The notes below the pieces were generated by a model. It was given only the letters and a program-made list of their open reading frames with translations. It did no database searches and was not told the DNA's origin. A stretch of DNA of 46,464 nt from UBA10183 sp041653835 (GTDB lineage: Bacteria > Omnitrophota > Gorgyraeia > Gorgyraeales > Gorgyraeaceae): contig JBAZEP010000011.1 in the NCBI GenBank assembly GCA_041653835.1, positions 1-46,464 on the forward strand. The letters run 5' to 3'. The translations under genes were made by a program, and so were the position numbers. This document shows positions 16,170 to 25,341 of the stretch, one piece after another; within the stretch, counting starts at the first letter, position 1; each line of letters opens with the position of its first letter.

Positions 16170-16509
16170 GTATCATATAGTTGAAAATATAGTAAAACAG
16201 GTATTGGAAAAAGCCAAAAGCTTTGACGCCAAAAAGATAACAGGCGTTACCCTTGTTATGGGAGAGCTCTCGGGCCTGCAGGAAGAGCCTGTCAGGATGT
16301 ATTTCGACACGCTTTCCAAGGGCAACGCGCTCCTCGAAGGCGCGAAGGTTACCATAAAACTTGCCAAGTCAAAGTTAAAATGCAAGGACTGCGGCGCGAT
16401 ATTCGAACACGAGAGATCAGACTTCAACTGCCCCAAATGCTGCGGTTTGGCGAGCGTATTTAATTCCGGCAAAGAATTTTACATAGATAACATCGAGATA
16501 GAGTCCTGA
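16162..16509 (+). CDS. hypA: hydrogenase nickel-insertion protein HypA
   Basis: 115 residues. The N-terminal M-H-E supplies the nickel site (His2). A zinc site is formed by CKDC and CPKC in the C-terminal half. The core VTLVMGELSGLQEEPVRMYFDTLSKG is typical. HypA delivers Ni to the large subunit. Other hyp genes are not in this window. Overlap with echF shows that it is the last gene of the ech operon. Confidence 0.95.
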   Translation: MHEYHIVENIVKQVLEKAKSFDAKKITGVTLVMGELSGLQEEPVRMYFDTLSKGNALLEGAKVTIKLAKSKLKCKDCGAIFEHERSDFNCPKCCGLASVFNSGKEFYIDNIEIES

Positions 16510-16514
16510 CAGGT

Positions 16515-16841
16515 ATGCGGAATAAATATATCCAGGTTGTTACAACTATATCTAGTAAACGCGGCGCCGGGAAAATAGCAAATGCCCTTATAAAGGGAAG
16601 GCTTGCCGCCTGCGTCCAGATAGCGGGCCCCATAAAGAGTATCTACCGTTGGAAAGGCAGGGTTGAAACAGCGAAAGAGTGGATTTGTATTGCCAAGGCA
16701 AAAAGGACGCTCTATAAAAGAATAGAGAAAGTCATCAGAGAAAACCATCCTTACGATACCCCTGAGATCATAGCTGTCCCGATAACCGCGGGCAGTAAAG
16801 ATTACTTAAAATGGATTCAAAATTCGAGCCTCTTAAAATAG
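16515..16841 (+). CDS. cutA: CutA divalent-cation tolerance protein
   Basis: 108 residues, trimeric ferredoxin-like fold family. It shows the CutA pattern ALIKGRLAACVQI, the YRWKGRVETAKEW block and HPYDTPEIIAVPI. The family binds divalent metals and is linked to copper tolerance, but its biochemical role is unsettled. It follows hypA by five bases, so it may be co-transcribed with the ech operon. The last 31 bases overlap the next gene in another frame. Confidence 0.93.
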   Translation: MRNKYIQVVTTISSKRGAGKIANALIKGRLAACVQIAGPIKSIYRWKGRVETAKEWICIAKAKRTLYKRIEKVIRENHPYDTPEIIAVPITAGSKDYLKWIQNSSLLK

Positions 16842-17683
16842 AACATAAGAGCTTATTCGACGCGGCGTTCAAAAACAACCCTCCCGAGATATCAGAGTTC
16901 ACTTTTACCAATCTTTATTCATGGAGAAACGCGTACGGTTTTGAGGCGGCTGAGTTCCGCGGCTTCATTATCATTAAGGCGTCCAAAGGCAGGAACCGCG
17001 GGTTTTTTGATCCTATCGGGACAGGGGACAGGAAAGAGGCGATAATAGAGATATTGAAAGATACCAATGGCCCGTTTATCAGGATGCCTGAGGCTGCGAA
17101 GGCCCTGTTTGACAATGATGCCGGCTTTATTATCGAAAAGGACGCGCCTAACAGCGATTATTTGTTCAGGATAGAAGACCTTGTGACGTTAGCGGGAAGA
17201 AAATATGACGGTAAAAGGAACCTTATAAAAAAATTTAAAGGGGAACACGAATATAATTTCATCGAACTTGACGCGTCGAATGTCCATAGATGCCTTGACT
17301 TCGAGGAAAAATGGTGCTCTATAAAAGATTGCGACGGCGTGGAAGGCTTGGATAACGAGAGGGCCGCCATAAAAGAAATGGCCGGGAGATTTCTGGAATT
17401 CGGTGTCATTGGAGGCGCTATTGAGATAAAGAGCGCCATAGCCGCGCTGGCGCTGGCGGAAAGGCTTAACCCGGATACCATGGTAATGCACATTTTAAAA
17501 GCCGACCCCGCCATACCCGGATTATACCAGGTTATGATGAACGAGTTCCTTAAAAGGCGCGCCGCGGGTTTCGAATATGTGAACCTTGAACAGGATCTTG
17601 GAGTGGAAGGATTGAGGAGGTCAAAAGAATCATATCACCCGGCAAGGATGATAAATAAATACACGATAACCTTGAAACAATGA
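16811..17683 (+). CDS. DUF2156 (phosphatidylglycerol lysyltransferase C-terminal-like) protein
   Basis: 290 residues, soluble, a double GNAT-like fold. Segments such as ISEFTFTNLYSWRNAYGFE, RKYDGKRNLIKKF and the C-terminal FEYVNLEQDLGVEGLRRSKESYHPA with K-x-x-Y-H-P are characteristic of DUF2156. In MprF the same domain transfers aminoacyl groups from tRNA to lipid. This stand-alone form lacks the membrane flippase, so its acceptor is unknown. The start lies inside cutA (31-bp overlap), and translation is probably coupled. Confidence 0.82.
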   Translation: MDSKFEPLKIEHKSLFDAAFKNNPPEISEFTFTNLYSWRNAYGFEAAEFRGFIIIKASKGRNRGFFDPIGTGDRKEAIIEILKDTNGPFIRMPEAAKALFDNDAGFIIEKDAPNSDYLFRIEDLVTLAGRKYDGKRNLIKKFKGEHEYNFIELDASNVHRCLDFEEKWCSIKDCDGVEGLDNERAAIKEMAGRFLEFGVIGGAIEIKSAIAALALAERLNPDTMVMHILKADPAIPGLYQVMMNEFLKRRAAGFEYVNLEQDLGVEGLRRSKESYHPARMINKYTITLKQ

Positions 17684-19035
17684 GCGCCATGAACCCGTTA
17701 AAAATAATAAACGACAAAGAAACAAGAAAGACTATCTCGGAAAGCTGGGCGGTGAGCTGGCCCATGACCCTTATCATGTTTTTTGAGTTCTTGATAGGGC
17801 TTAGTGATGTGTACGTCGCGGGGAAGTTCGGCAAGGAAGTCCAGGCAGGATACGGCCTCGCGTTCCAGCTGTATTTCATTTTTATCATCGCGGGCATGGC
17901 GCTTACTGTGGGCGCGGCCTCGGTGTTATCAAGATTATTCACCTCGGAGAATAAAAGTGATTTTTCCAGGGCGGTCAGTACATCCATTATCACGGCTCTT
18001 ATTACCGGCGCGATAGCCACCCTTATCGGGGTATTTTTTTCAAACGCCATAATACATCACCTGCGTACCCCGCAGGTCATCAAGTCGCTCGCCGCGCCGC
18101 TGCTGGCGATATATTCGCTCGGTTTTATATTCGATTATGTGTTGATGAACGCCAACGCCGTATTGAGGGCGGGCGGCATGATAAAAAAATCGCTTCTCGC
18201 GATGACCGTAGCCTGCGTTATCAATATAGCGCTGAATTTTATACTGTCGCTCGGCACGCCGCTCGGTTTTAAGGGTATAGCTGTGGCGACCATAATAAGT
18301 TTATTCATAGGCTGTATCATAAGCCTCGGCTTTGCCGGAAGATTTATAACAAAGTTTTTTGATTTTTCGGCCGTTATCTTTAAAAAGATGCTGGACATCA
18401 GCTGGCCTTCAGCGTTACTGCAGATATTCTGGCAGACCGGCACCATGGTGTTGTTCATTATACTGGGGCTTCTACCTGAGATGAAAATAGAGACCATGGC
18501 GGCGTTTACCAATGGCCTGAAAATAGAGTCCGCCATTTTTCTTCCGGCATTCGCGTTCAATATGGCGAACGCGGTATTGGTAGGGAACGCGCTCGGGCGG
18601 AAAGAAAAAGGCCGGGCATTCCAGCGCGGGATAATAACCGCGCTTACGGGCGTGGCCATCGTCATTTTATTGACCCTTATGGTGGTGATAAACGCGAAGA
18701 ATATAGCGTCCTCTCTTTCCAATGACCCCGTGGTCGTGGACCAGACGCTGAAATATATCTTTATCGCTATACTTTTTGAGCCTGTCATGGCATGGGGCGT
18801 TATACTCGGCGGGGGATTGAACGGTGCGGGCGACACAAAGGTTATCATGGCTATCGTGGCGGGATGTGTATGGCTGGTGCGCATACCATTGAGTTATTTC
18901 CTGGGCGTTCATATGGGGCTTGGCGCGACAGCTGTCTGGTGGTCCATGAATATTTCCATAGCCTGCCAGTGTTTTCTTATAACGAGAAGATATTTTGGTA
19001 AGAACTGGATGCGTTTTTCAGAGCAGGTGGTTTGA
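17680..19035 (+). CDS. MATE family efflux transporter
   Basis: 451 residues, usual MATE length, with twelve hydrophobic segments in two related halves (GLSDVYVAGKFG early, AAFTNGLKIESAIFLPAFAFNMANAVLVGNALG in the second half). An inner-membrane cation-coupled exporter. Substrate unknown. Start overlaps the DUF2156 stop (ATGA). Its stop overlaps the next start (TGATG). Confidence 0.92.
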   Translation: MSAMNPLKIINDKETRKTISESWAVSWPMTLIMFFEFLIGLSDVYVAGKFGKEVQAGYGLAFQLYFIFIIAGMALTVGAASVLSRLFTSENKSDFSRAVSTSIITALITGAIATLIGVFFSNAIIHHLRTPQVIKSLAAPLLAIYSLGFIFDYVLMNANAVLRAGGMIKKSLLAMTVACVINIALNFILSLGTPLGFKGIAVATIISLFIGCIISLGFAGRFITKFFDFSAVIFKKMLDISWPSALLQIFWQTGTMVLFIILGLLPEMKIETMAAFTNGLKIESAIFLPAFAFNMANAVLVGNALGRKEKGRAFQRGIITALTGVAIVILLTLMVVINAKNIASSLSNDPVVVDQTLKYIFIAILFEPVMAWGVILGGGLNGAGDTKVIMAIVAGCVWLVRIPLSYFLGVHMGLGATAVWWSMNISIACQCFLITRRYFGKNWMRFSEQVV

Positions 19036-20174
19036 TGGACACGATAAAAGGGTTATATATACACGTGCCTTTCTGCAGGCAAAAATGCCTGTATTGCGAT
19101 TTTTACAGCGTTTCTTATGACAAAGAAACAGCTGGTTTGTATGTTGACGTGATTTTGAGACAGCTCAATGAACTGGATCCGGATTTCTCCACGATTTATA
19201 TAGGAGGAGGCACGCCCGCTATCTTGGATACGGGAACGCTGGATAAACTATTGTCTGGCCTGAAAAAATTCCTGAGACAGGGCGTGGAATTTACCATAGA
19301 AACGAATCCTGAAAGCCTGGACGAGGAAAAACTCAGGATGTTTATAGACAAGGGCGTAAGCCGCGTCAGTATAGGCGTCCAGTCATTCGATGATAAAAAA
19401 TTAAAGACACTCGGCAGGGTCCATGACTCTTCCCAGGCGATAAAGGCGATAGGACTTTCGAAAAAATCCGGTTTTGAGAATATCAGCATTGATATGATAT
19501 CCGGCGTGAGCGGTGAGACCGTGGACGCGTGGAAAAGAGAGCTTGAGAAAGCCGCTGGATTCGATATAAAACACATATCCTGTTATTCGTTGAGCTATGA
19601 AAAAGATACCCCTCTTTTCAGGATGAAAGAGAAAAAAGAGATCGTTCCTCTGGATGAGGAGATCGCGGCGGAGATGTACGCCTGTACCGCGGATTACCTC
19701 TCTAAGAAAGGTTTCGAGCGTTATGAGGTATCGAATTTCGCGAAACAGGGTTTTGAATGCAGGCATAACCTGGATTACTGGGATAATGATCCTTATGCGG
19801 GAATCGGGCCGTCAGCTGTTTCTTATATAAGAGGGGAACGTTCCGCGAATATCGGAGATGTCTATGAGTATATCGACAGGTATGAAAAAGGCGTAACGCT
19901 TGTCTCATACGCTGAAAAATTATCGGATATCAAGATGGCAAAGGAAACAGCTGGCCTTAAGATAAGGGTAAGAGAAGGCATAGATTATGACTGGTTCAGA
20001 AAAAAGACCAGCTTTGACATAGAAGACATCACAGAAAAAGGCGTGCTTGAGGAACTTCGCAAAGACGACCTTATAGAATATAAAAGAGATATGAGCACCG
20101 GAGAAATAACAGGCATAAAACTTACAGAAAAGGGATTCTTGTTTTCGGATACAGCATCATCGTCATTTCTATAG
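19035..20174 (+). CDS. hemW: HemW-like radical SAM protein (coproporphyrinogen III oxidase family)
   Basis: 379 residues. The radical SAM cluster motif is C14-x3-C18-x2-C21 (FCRQKCLYCDF), with GGGTP near residue 56 and ETNPES near 88. The family members called HemW bind haem and act as chaperones rather than oxidases. The later HNLDYWDNDPYAGIGPSA block is typical of HemW. I use ATG 19035, overlapping the MATE stop as TGATG. A TTG three bases earlier is less likely. The palindrome at 20176-20210 follows immediately. Confidence 0.88.
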   Translation: MDTIKGLYIHVPFCRQKCLYCDFYSVSYDKETAGLYVDVILRQLNELDPDFSTIYIGGGTPAILDTGTLDKLLSGLKKFLRQGVEFTIETNPESLDEEKLRMFIDKGVSRVSIGVQSFDDKKLKTLGRVHDSSQAIKAIGLSKKSGFENISIDMISGVSGETVDAWKRELEKAAGFDIKHISCYSLSYEKDTPLFRMKEKKEIVPLDEEIAAEMYACTADYLSKKGFERYEVSNFAKQGFECRHNLDYWDNDPYAGIGPSAVSYIRGERSANIGDVYEYIDRYEKGVTLVSYAEKLSDIKMAKETAGLKIRVREGIDYDWFRKKTSFDIEDITEKGVLEELRKDDLIEYKRDMSTGEITGIKLTEKGFLFSDTASSSFL

Positions 20175-20175
20175 C

Positions 20176-20210
20176 AATGTTACATTGTGACAGTGTCACG
20201 ATGTAACATT
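20176..20210. repeat. GACAGTGTC-centred palindrome, copy A
   Basis: 17-nt arms 20176-20192 and 20194-20210 around G20193, one T-G wobble. Starts two bases after the upstream stop and ends 12 bases before the next ATG. No T-run follows. Same family as 20988, 22735 and 32808. Confidence 0.85.
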
Positions 20211-20222
20211 AGGAGGCAGCTC

Positions 20223-20639
20223 ATGAAAAGTTATACGGAATATATATGGATGAATACGGACACGAGGTATGATATAGTGAATATCACGCGCGAGGTGGAG
20301 AACGCCGTCAGGAAGAGCGGGATAAAGGAAGGCATGTGCCTTGTGAACGCCATGCACATAACCGCGAGCGTATTCATAAACGATAACGAGAGCGGCCTGC
20401 ACGAGGATTTCCTGAAGTGGGTGGAAAAGCTCGCGCCGTACGGGGTGGATAAGTACAAGCATAACCTCACGGGCGAGGACAATGGCGACGCCCATCTGAA
20501 ACGCACTATCATGGGAAGGGAAGTGGTGGTCGCCGTCACAAAAGGCGGGCTTGATTTCGGGCCGTGGGAAAAGATCTTCTACGGGGAATTCGACGGCCAA
20601 CGAAAGAAAAGAATTCTGATAAAAATAATAGGAGAATAA
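20223..20639 (+). CDS. yjbQ: YjbQ family protein (UPF0047)
   Basis: 138 residues, the usual YjbQ length. It has the conserved NAMHITASVFINDNESGLHEDF and HNLTGEDNGDAHLKRTIMGREV segments with their clustered His and Glu, and the closing FGPWEKIFYGEFDGQRKKRI. The family is trimeric. Some members show weak thiamine-phosphate synthase activity and the true role is open. GGAGG at 20212-20216, just after palindrome A, fixes the start at 20223. An earlier in-frame GTG would read through the palindrome. Confidence 0.9.
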   Translation: MKSYTEYIWMNTDTRYDIVNITREVENAVRKSGIKEGMCLVNAMHITASVFINDNESGLHEDFLKWVEKLAPYGVDKYKHNLTGEDNGDAHLKRTIMGREVVVAVTKGGLDFGPWEKIFYGEFDGQRKKRILIKIIGE

Positions 20640-20647
20640 CCAATATC

Positions 20648-20977
20648 ATGAGGACCATAGCGCTTTTGACGATATCGAATATTTTTATGACATTCGCCTG
20701 GTACGGGCATCTAAAATATAAAAAATCCCCGATAGTCCTCGCTATACTTGTCAGCTGGCTTATCGCGTTCGCGGAATATTGTTTTCAGGTGCCTGCCAAC
20801 AGGATCGGGCATTATCACTATTCAGCGGCACAGCTTAAAACTATCCAGGAAGTCATCACGCTGGTGGTGTTCTGTTTTTTCTCTGTCTTATACCTGAAAG
20901 AAGGGTTGAAATGGAACCATTTTGCAGGGTTTCTTCTGATTATAGGAGCAGTGGTACTTATTTTCAAAAAATGGTAG
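20648..20977 (+). CDS. DUF486 family small membrane protein (DMT-like)
   Basis: 109 residues with four predicted membrane helices. The DUF486 pattern is clear (LTISNIFMTFAWYGHLKYK, ILVSWLIAFAEYCFQVPANRIG, and FSVLYLKEGLKWNHFAGF). Related to one half of drug/metabolite transporters, so probably a dimer. Substrate unknown. I place the start at ATG 20648, nine bases after the yjbQ stop with GGAG inside the end of yjbQ. A longer frame from 20564 lacks family support. Confidence 0.85.
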   Translation: MRTIALLTISNIFMTFAWYGHLKYKKSPIVLAILVSWLIAFAEYCFQVPANRIGHYHYSAAQLKTIQEVITLVVFCFFSVLYLKEGLKWNHFAGFLLIIGAVVLIFKKW

Positions 20978-20987
20978 CGGACCAAAC

Positions 20988-21030
20988 GCTAAGGCGACAT
21001 TTCTGACAGTGTCACTTTTGTCGCCTTAGC
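20988..21030. repeat. GACAGTGTC-centred palindrome, copy B
   Basis: Outer 12-bp stem GCTAAGGCGACA (20988-20999) with TGTCGCCTTAGC (21019-21030), and inner TGACA/TGTCA around G21009. A 4x4 internal mismatch (TTTC opposite CTTT) separates them. Starts 10 bases after the DUF486 stop and ends 11 bases before the ygiQ ATG. Confidence 0.85.
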
Positions 21031-21041
21031 TTGAAGGGCGT

Positions 21042-22739
21042 ATGAAAGATAAGATATTTTTACCTATATCCAGGGAAGATATGGAAGAGCGGGGATGGGA
21101 TGAACTGGATATCATCCTCGTTACAGGGGACGCCTATGTGGACCATCCTGCCTTTGGCACGGCTGTCATAGGCAGGGTTCTCGAAGACGCCGGGTTCAAA
21201 GCCGGGATTATTGCCCAGCCTGATTGGAAGTCCTCGGACGATTTTTTGAAATTAGGCAAGCCCAGGTTATTCTTCGGGGTCACATCCGGAAACCTGGATT
21301 CGATACTCGCCAATTACACTATTAACCGGTCCAAAAGAAAACAGGATGATTATTCTCCGGGGGGCAGGACAGGATCGAGGCCCAATAGGGCGGCCATTGT
21401 TTACTCTAATAAGATAAGGGAACTTTTTCCTGAGACGCCTATTGTGCTGGGCGGGATAGAGGCGAGTTTAAGGAGGCTGGCGCATTATGATTTCTGGTCG
21501 GACAGTATCCGGCGCTCGATCTTGATAGACGCCAAGGCGGATTTACTTACCTACGGCATGGGAGAAAAGCAGATTGTCGAGATAGCGAGGCGCGCGGAAA
21601 AAGGCGAAGGTGCCGGGGAGATGGATAACATACGCGGCACAGTGGTCATAAGAAAGGCGATAGATAATTTAAAGAATTATGCGGAGATCCCTTCTTTTGA
21701 GGAAGTTGAAAAGGATAAAAATAAATTTAATGAGGCATTCACGGTATTTTATCAGGAGTCGGATCCGCTCAGGGGAAAAACTATTGTCCAGAGACACGGG
21801 GACAGGTTTGTTGTCCAGTTCCCGCCTGCCCTGCCTTTAAGCAGGAATGAACTGGACAGGATCTATCTTCTGGATTACGCTCGAACATGGCATCCGGTCT
21901 ACGATAAAGAAGGAGGCGTGCCGGCTTTCGAGACAGTTAAAAATTCCATAATATCCCACAGGGGATGCAGCGGCGAATGCGGTTTTTGTTCGCTTGGGGC
22001 CCACCAGGGCAGGATAATACAGTCAAGGAGCAGGGAATCTATAGTCAAGGAAATAGAGATATTGGCCAAACAAAAATATTTTAAAGGCACTATTACCGAT
22101 ATAGGCGGGCCTACCGCGAATCTGTACGCCGCGAATTGCAAATCATGGGAAAGCCGCGGTGCGTGTAAGGATAAAAAGTGCCTTATGCCTTTCAAATGCC
22201 CGAACCTTAAACTGGGATATGATGAGGCATTGAGCTTGTGGGAGAGGGTAAAAAAGATCAAAGGCGTGAAACATCTGTTTATCAGCAGCGGTTTGAGGTA
22301 TGATCTTTTGACCAATAAATATTCAGATAGCTATCTCAGGGCTTTGTGCAGGGAACATGTGAGCGGCTATTTAAAAGTAGCCCCCGAGCATACCTCGGCG
22401 AAGGTCCTGGCGCTTATGAATAAACCCGGCATAAGCGAGTACGAAAGATTCGTGAAAAGGTTCTATGACATAAACCGCTCTCTCGGCAAAAAACAGTTTA
22501 TCGTGAATTATTTTATAACCTCCCATCCTGGCTCGGACAGGCAGGCGAGCCTGGAGATGGCGCAATATCTCTCGAAAAGAAATATCCGGCCGGAACAGAT
22601 ACAGGATTTCATACCTCTTCCAATGACGGTATCATCCGCCATGTATTGGACAGGCAAGAATCCGTTTACAAACGAAGCGGTCTATGTGCCGAAAGACATA
22701 AAAGAAAGAAAATGGCAGAGGGCCCTTATCCAGCCCTAA
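21042..22739 (+). CDS. YgiQ family radical SAM protein (UPF0313)
   Basis: 565 residues. The radical SAM cluster motif is C309-x3-C313-x2-C316 (CSGECGFC), in the middle of the protein as in YgiQ. The N-terminal 300 residues are the family's own domain (FFGVTSGNLDSILANYTINR, PIVLGGIEASLRRLAHYDFW). The C-terminal part contains SGYLKVAPEHTSAKVLALMNKP and EQIQDFIPLPMTVSSAMYWTG. Function of the family is unknown. GAAGGG lies before the ATG. The TAA stop (22737-22739) lies inside palindrome C. Confidence 0.92.
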   Translation: MKDKIFLPISREDMEERGWDELDIILVTGDAYVDHPAFGTAVIGRVLEDAGFKAGIIAQPDWKSSDDFLKLGKPRLFFGVTSGNLDSILANYTINRSKRKQDDYSPGGRTGSRPNRAAIVYSNKIRELFPETPIVLGGIEASLRRLAHYDFWSDSIRRSILIDAKADLLTYGMGEKQIVEIARRAEKGEGAGEMDNIRGTVVIRKAIDNLKNYAEIPSFEEVEKDKNKFNEAFTVFYQESDPLRGKTIVQRHGDRFVVQFPPALPLSRNELDRIYLLDYARTWHPVYDKEGGVPAFETVKNSIISHRGCSGECGFCSLGAHQGRIIQSRSRESIVKEIEILAKQKYFKGTITDIGGPTANLYAANCKSWESRGACKDKKCLMPFKCPNLKLGYDEALSLWERVKKIKGVKHLFISSGLRYDLLTNKYSDSYLRALCREHVSGYLKVAPEHTSAKVLALMNKPGISEYERFVKRFYDINRSLGKKQFIVNYFITSHPGSDRQASLEMAQYLSKRNIRPEQIQDFIPLPMTVSSAMYWTGKNPFTNEAVYVPKDIKERKWQRALIQP

Positions 22740-22777
22740 TGTCACATTTAAGACAGTGTCTTAAATGTGACATTAGG
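22735..22777. repeat. GACAGTGTC-centred palindrome, copy C, overlapping a stop codon
   Basis: Perfect 21-bp arms (22735-22755 and 22757-22777) around G22756. The ygiQ stop codon is part of the left arm. Ends 11 bases before the next ATG. The central 31 bases are identical to copy D at 32808. Confidence 0.9.
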
Positions 22778-22788
22778 CATTTTAATTT

Positions 22789-23424
22789 ATGAACGAGAAA
22801 AAACTTTTTATTTTTGATGTGGACGGGACCCTGGCGGATGCCTATACTGCCATAGAAAAGAGCATGAATTTTACCCTGAAGAAATTCGGCAAGCCCAGGG
22901 TATCTTACACTAAGATCAAAAGAACAGTGGGAAGGGGCGACAGGGTTTTTATAGAGGCGTTCTTTCACGGAGAGGATATCGATAATGTCCTCAGGATATA
23001 CCGGCCTCATCACGCGAAAACGCTCCTGAGATACACCAGATTAAGGCCGGGCGCCAAAAAACTGCTTTACACGCTGAAAAAAAGGAAGAAATTATTGGCG
23101 ATAGCCTCCAACAGGCCGTATTATTTTACGAATATAATGTTGAAGAAACTCGGGATCAGGAAATATTTCGACATTGTCCTGTGCGCCGACCAGATAAACA
23201 GCCTGAAGCCCAGCCCTAAAATCCTGGATGCCATAATTAAAAAAATGGGTGTGAATAAAGAGGATGCTGTTTATATCGGAGATATGGATATCGATATGAA
23301 AACCGCCAGGAGGGCGAAGGTGGATGCGATATTCATAACCGGCGGGTCAAGCACGCTCGCTTCCGTAAAAAAGTATAGAAAGAAAACAGTCTCTAACCTC
23401 TCAGCTGTTTTTCCGCGTCGATAA
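22789..23424 (+). CDS. HAD superfamily hydrolase (phosphoglycolate phosphatase-like)
   Basis: 211 residues. Motif I is D10-V-D12-G-T, with a small helical cap at about 18-85. Motif II is in AIASNRP, K is in SLKPSPKIL, and the acidic motif IV is GDMDIDM (D165, D167, D169). These fit Gph/PgmB-like phosphatases. The substrate cannot be assigned. No Shine-Dalgarno sequence is visible between palindrome C and the ATG. The last 32 bases overlap the 3' end of the convergent helicase gene. Confidence 0.85.
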   Translation: MNEKKLFIFDVDGTLADAYTAIEKSMNFTLKKFGKPRVSYTKIKRTVGRGDRVFIEAFFHGEDIDNVLRIYRPHHAKTLLRYTRLRPGAKKLLYTLKKRKKLLAIASNRPYYFTNIMLKKLGIRKYFDIVLCADQINSLKPSPKILDAIIKKMGVNKEDAVYIGDMDIDMKTARRAKVDAIFITGGSSTLASVKKYRKKTVSNLSAVFPRR

Positions 23425-25273
23425 TATCGCGGTTCATTATCCGTATCAGGTTCATCGCCCTTTCTTTGAATTCGTTCGAACAGGGCGTCTCTATAAGCTC
23501 CCTCAATATCTGGATGGCCATCCTGAAATAACGTATTACCTCTCCTTCGTCCGAATCCGTATATCTTAGGATATTGTCAAAACTTTCATTCCTGATCCAT
23601 GCCTCGACGCATGGCGAGAAATGGTAGTAATATTTTTTGCTGGAAGGCCTGATCTTAAGTTTCCTCTCGGATCTTTCTATTGTTTCCAGGACAGTGTCGG
23701 TGATATTCCTGACGGCCTTAGCGGTCCTGGAAAGTTTTGGCATGACACTGGTTTTTCTCGGCTCGAACACAAGGCCGAGGCATAGTATCCCGAGTTCTAT
23801 TTCCGAAAAGTTCTCCAGTACGCCTTTTTCATAGAGCTCCGCTAGAGAAAGCTCATAGCCGCAGATCTTGGCGGCAAAAATCCCTTTCCTGGTTATCTCG
23901 TTATTTTTTATATATCCCAGGTCTTTCAAAAGCCGCACCTTATTATATAAAAGATCCAGCGCGTTTTTCCTGGAATGTTTATTCGCCTGGAAATAATGGA
24001 AGGAGAGAGGATATATCTCATATAGTTTCTCTTTGTATTTACTGTAAAGGTTCAGTATGGTCGCGTAAGACGCGTTGAACTTGCTCTCGACCTTTTCCGG
24101 GGGCCCGTATATGATCTTATTCACTTCCTGCGCCGGGGTGTGGTGCGGGTTTACCCTCGAATATACGAATCCTTCCTCGTCGATGCCGCGCCTCCCCGCC
24201 CTGCCTGCCATCTGGTAAAAATCCCTTGTCTTCAAAGTGCCGTAAAAGTGCCCGTAGAATTTTCTCAGTTCGTCGAATACCACGCTCCTGGCGGGCATGT
24301 TTATGCCCAGCGCGAATGTCTCGGTCGTGAATATTACTTTTATGAGCCTGCTTGTGAAAAGCCTTTCAATCACTTCTTTCAGGGTAGGCAGCATGCCCGC
24401 GTGATGGAACGCGATGCCTCTTTCTATAAAAGGGACCATGAAATCCGCGCTTTTCTCGTTCATGAGGTCGAATCTTTCCCGGAGTTGTCTGTACAGCGTT
24501 TTTATATCCCGTTTTTCATTATAGTTCAGGAAGTCGAACCCGAAGACTTCCTGCGCCAGCCTTTCGCACCGTCTTCTCGAAAAACAAAAATACAGACACG
24601 GCATTTTGTTATTTTCTAAAAGATATTTTATGAGGGACACAGGCTTATTGGCCGTGAAATGCTCTCGGCGTCCGATATTTTTTATAGCGCTTGTCCTGTC
24701 CAGGATCTTATTATTGCATTGGAAAAAGAAATGGAGCGGCACAGGCCTTTTTTCCTCTGTTACTGTCTTGAGAGGTTTTTTGTGTATGGACTCCAGCCAC
24801 GCCGCGAATTCGCCTATATTAGGTATGGTCGCTGAAAGCGCCAGCATTTTCATAGCCGGAGGCAGGAATATAAGGGACTCCTCCCACACAGACCCTCTTT
24901 CATAATCGTCGAGATAATGTATCTCGTCGAAAATTATCCAGGAGTAATCCCTGAGGCCCGGATCCCCCTCGAGCACCTTGTTCCTGAATATCTCGGTTGT
25001 CATGATAAGGACAGGCGCGTTGGGGTTGATCGTAACGTCTCCGGTAAGGATGCCTATCTTGTCCCTGAAATTATCCTGGAAGTCCCTGAATTTCTGGTTC
25101 GATAGCGCCTTTATAGGAGCGGTATAAATGACCTTTGTGCCTTTACTCAGGCATTCGCATATAATATATTCCGCTATCACGGTCTTGCCCGCGCCTGTGG
25201 GGGCGGATACTATTACGGAATAACCTTCTTTGATATAATTTATCGCTTCTTCCTGGAACCGATCGTAAATCAT
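23393..25273 (-). CDS. Ski2-like DEAD/DExH-box RNA helicase
   Basis: 626 residues. Walker A is APTGAGKT (24-31), motif II D116-E-I-H119, motif III S147-A-T, and motif VI is in QMAGRAGRRGID near residue 380. The GRAGRRG pattern and the SFHYFQANKHSRK region place it with Ski2/Mtr4-type helicases, which unwind RNA or structured nucleic acid 3' to 5'. It is shorter than eukaryotic Ski2 and lacks an obvious arch domain. The -10 box lies exactly six bases before the ATG, so the mRNA is probably leaderless. The 3' end overlaps the HAD gene by 32 bases. Confidence 0.88.
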   Translation of the reverse strand: MIYDRFQEEAINYIKEGYSVIVSAPTGAGKTVIAEYIICECLSKGTKVIYTAPIKALSNQKFRDFQDNFRDKIGILTGDVTINPNAPVLIMTTEIFRNKVLEGDPGLRDYSWIIFDEIHYLDDYERGSVWEESLIFLPPAMKMLALSATIPNIGEFAAWLESIHKKPLKTVTEEKRPVPLHFFFQCNNKILDRTSAIKNIGRREHFTANKPVSLIKYLLENNKMPCLYFCFSRRRCERLAQEVFGFDFLNYNEKRDIKTLYRQLRERFDLMNEKSADFMVPFIERGIAFHHAGMLPTLKEVIERLFTSRLIKVIFTTETFALGINMPARSVVFDELRKFYGHFYGTLKTRDFYQMAGRAGRRGIDEEGFVYSRVNPHHTPAQEVNKIIYGPPEKVESKFNASYATILNLYSKYKEKLYEIYPLSFHYFQANKHSRKNALDLLYNKVRLLKDLGYIKNNEITRKGIFAAKICGYELSLAELYEKGVLENFSEIELGILCLGLVFEPRKTSVMPKLSRTAKAVRNITDTVLETIERSERKLKIRPSSKKYYYHFSPCVEAWIRNESFDNILRYTDSDEGEVIRYFRMAIQILRELIETPCSNEFKERAMNLIRIMNRDIIDAEKQLRG

Positions 25274-25279
25274 AAGTGT

Positions 25280-25309
25280 ATTATATACTCAGTTATGCTA
25301 TAATTACAA
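25280..25309 (-). promoter_or_regulatory. leaderless promoter of the helicase gene
   Basis: On the minus strand: TTGTAA (25309-25304), 18-bp spacer, TATAAT (25285-25280), ACACTT, then ATG at 25273. The predicted start site is the A of the ATG. It overlaps the opposite promoter at 25296-25304. Confidence 0.65.
25296..25304 (+). promoter_or_regulatory. extended -10 promoter of the UPF0016-Nudix pair
   Basis: TGC followed by perfect TATAAT (25299-25304), an extended -10 with no good -35. Start site near 25311, giving a short leader with GGAGAG before ATG 25342. Its -10 falls within the helicase promoter spacer and -35. Confidence 0.55.
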
Positions 25310-25341
25310 TTGTTTCTACTATCTAAAAAAGGAGAGATGCC

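Noticed and set aside
20176..22777. Palindromes read as intrinsic terminators
   Set aside because: None is followed by a T-run, and the genes on both sides run in the same direction with a ribosome site or start immediately after.
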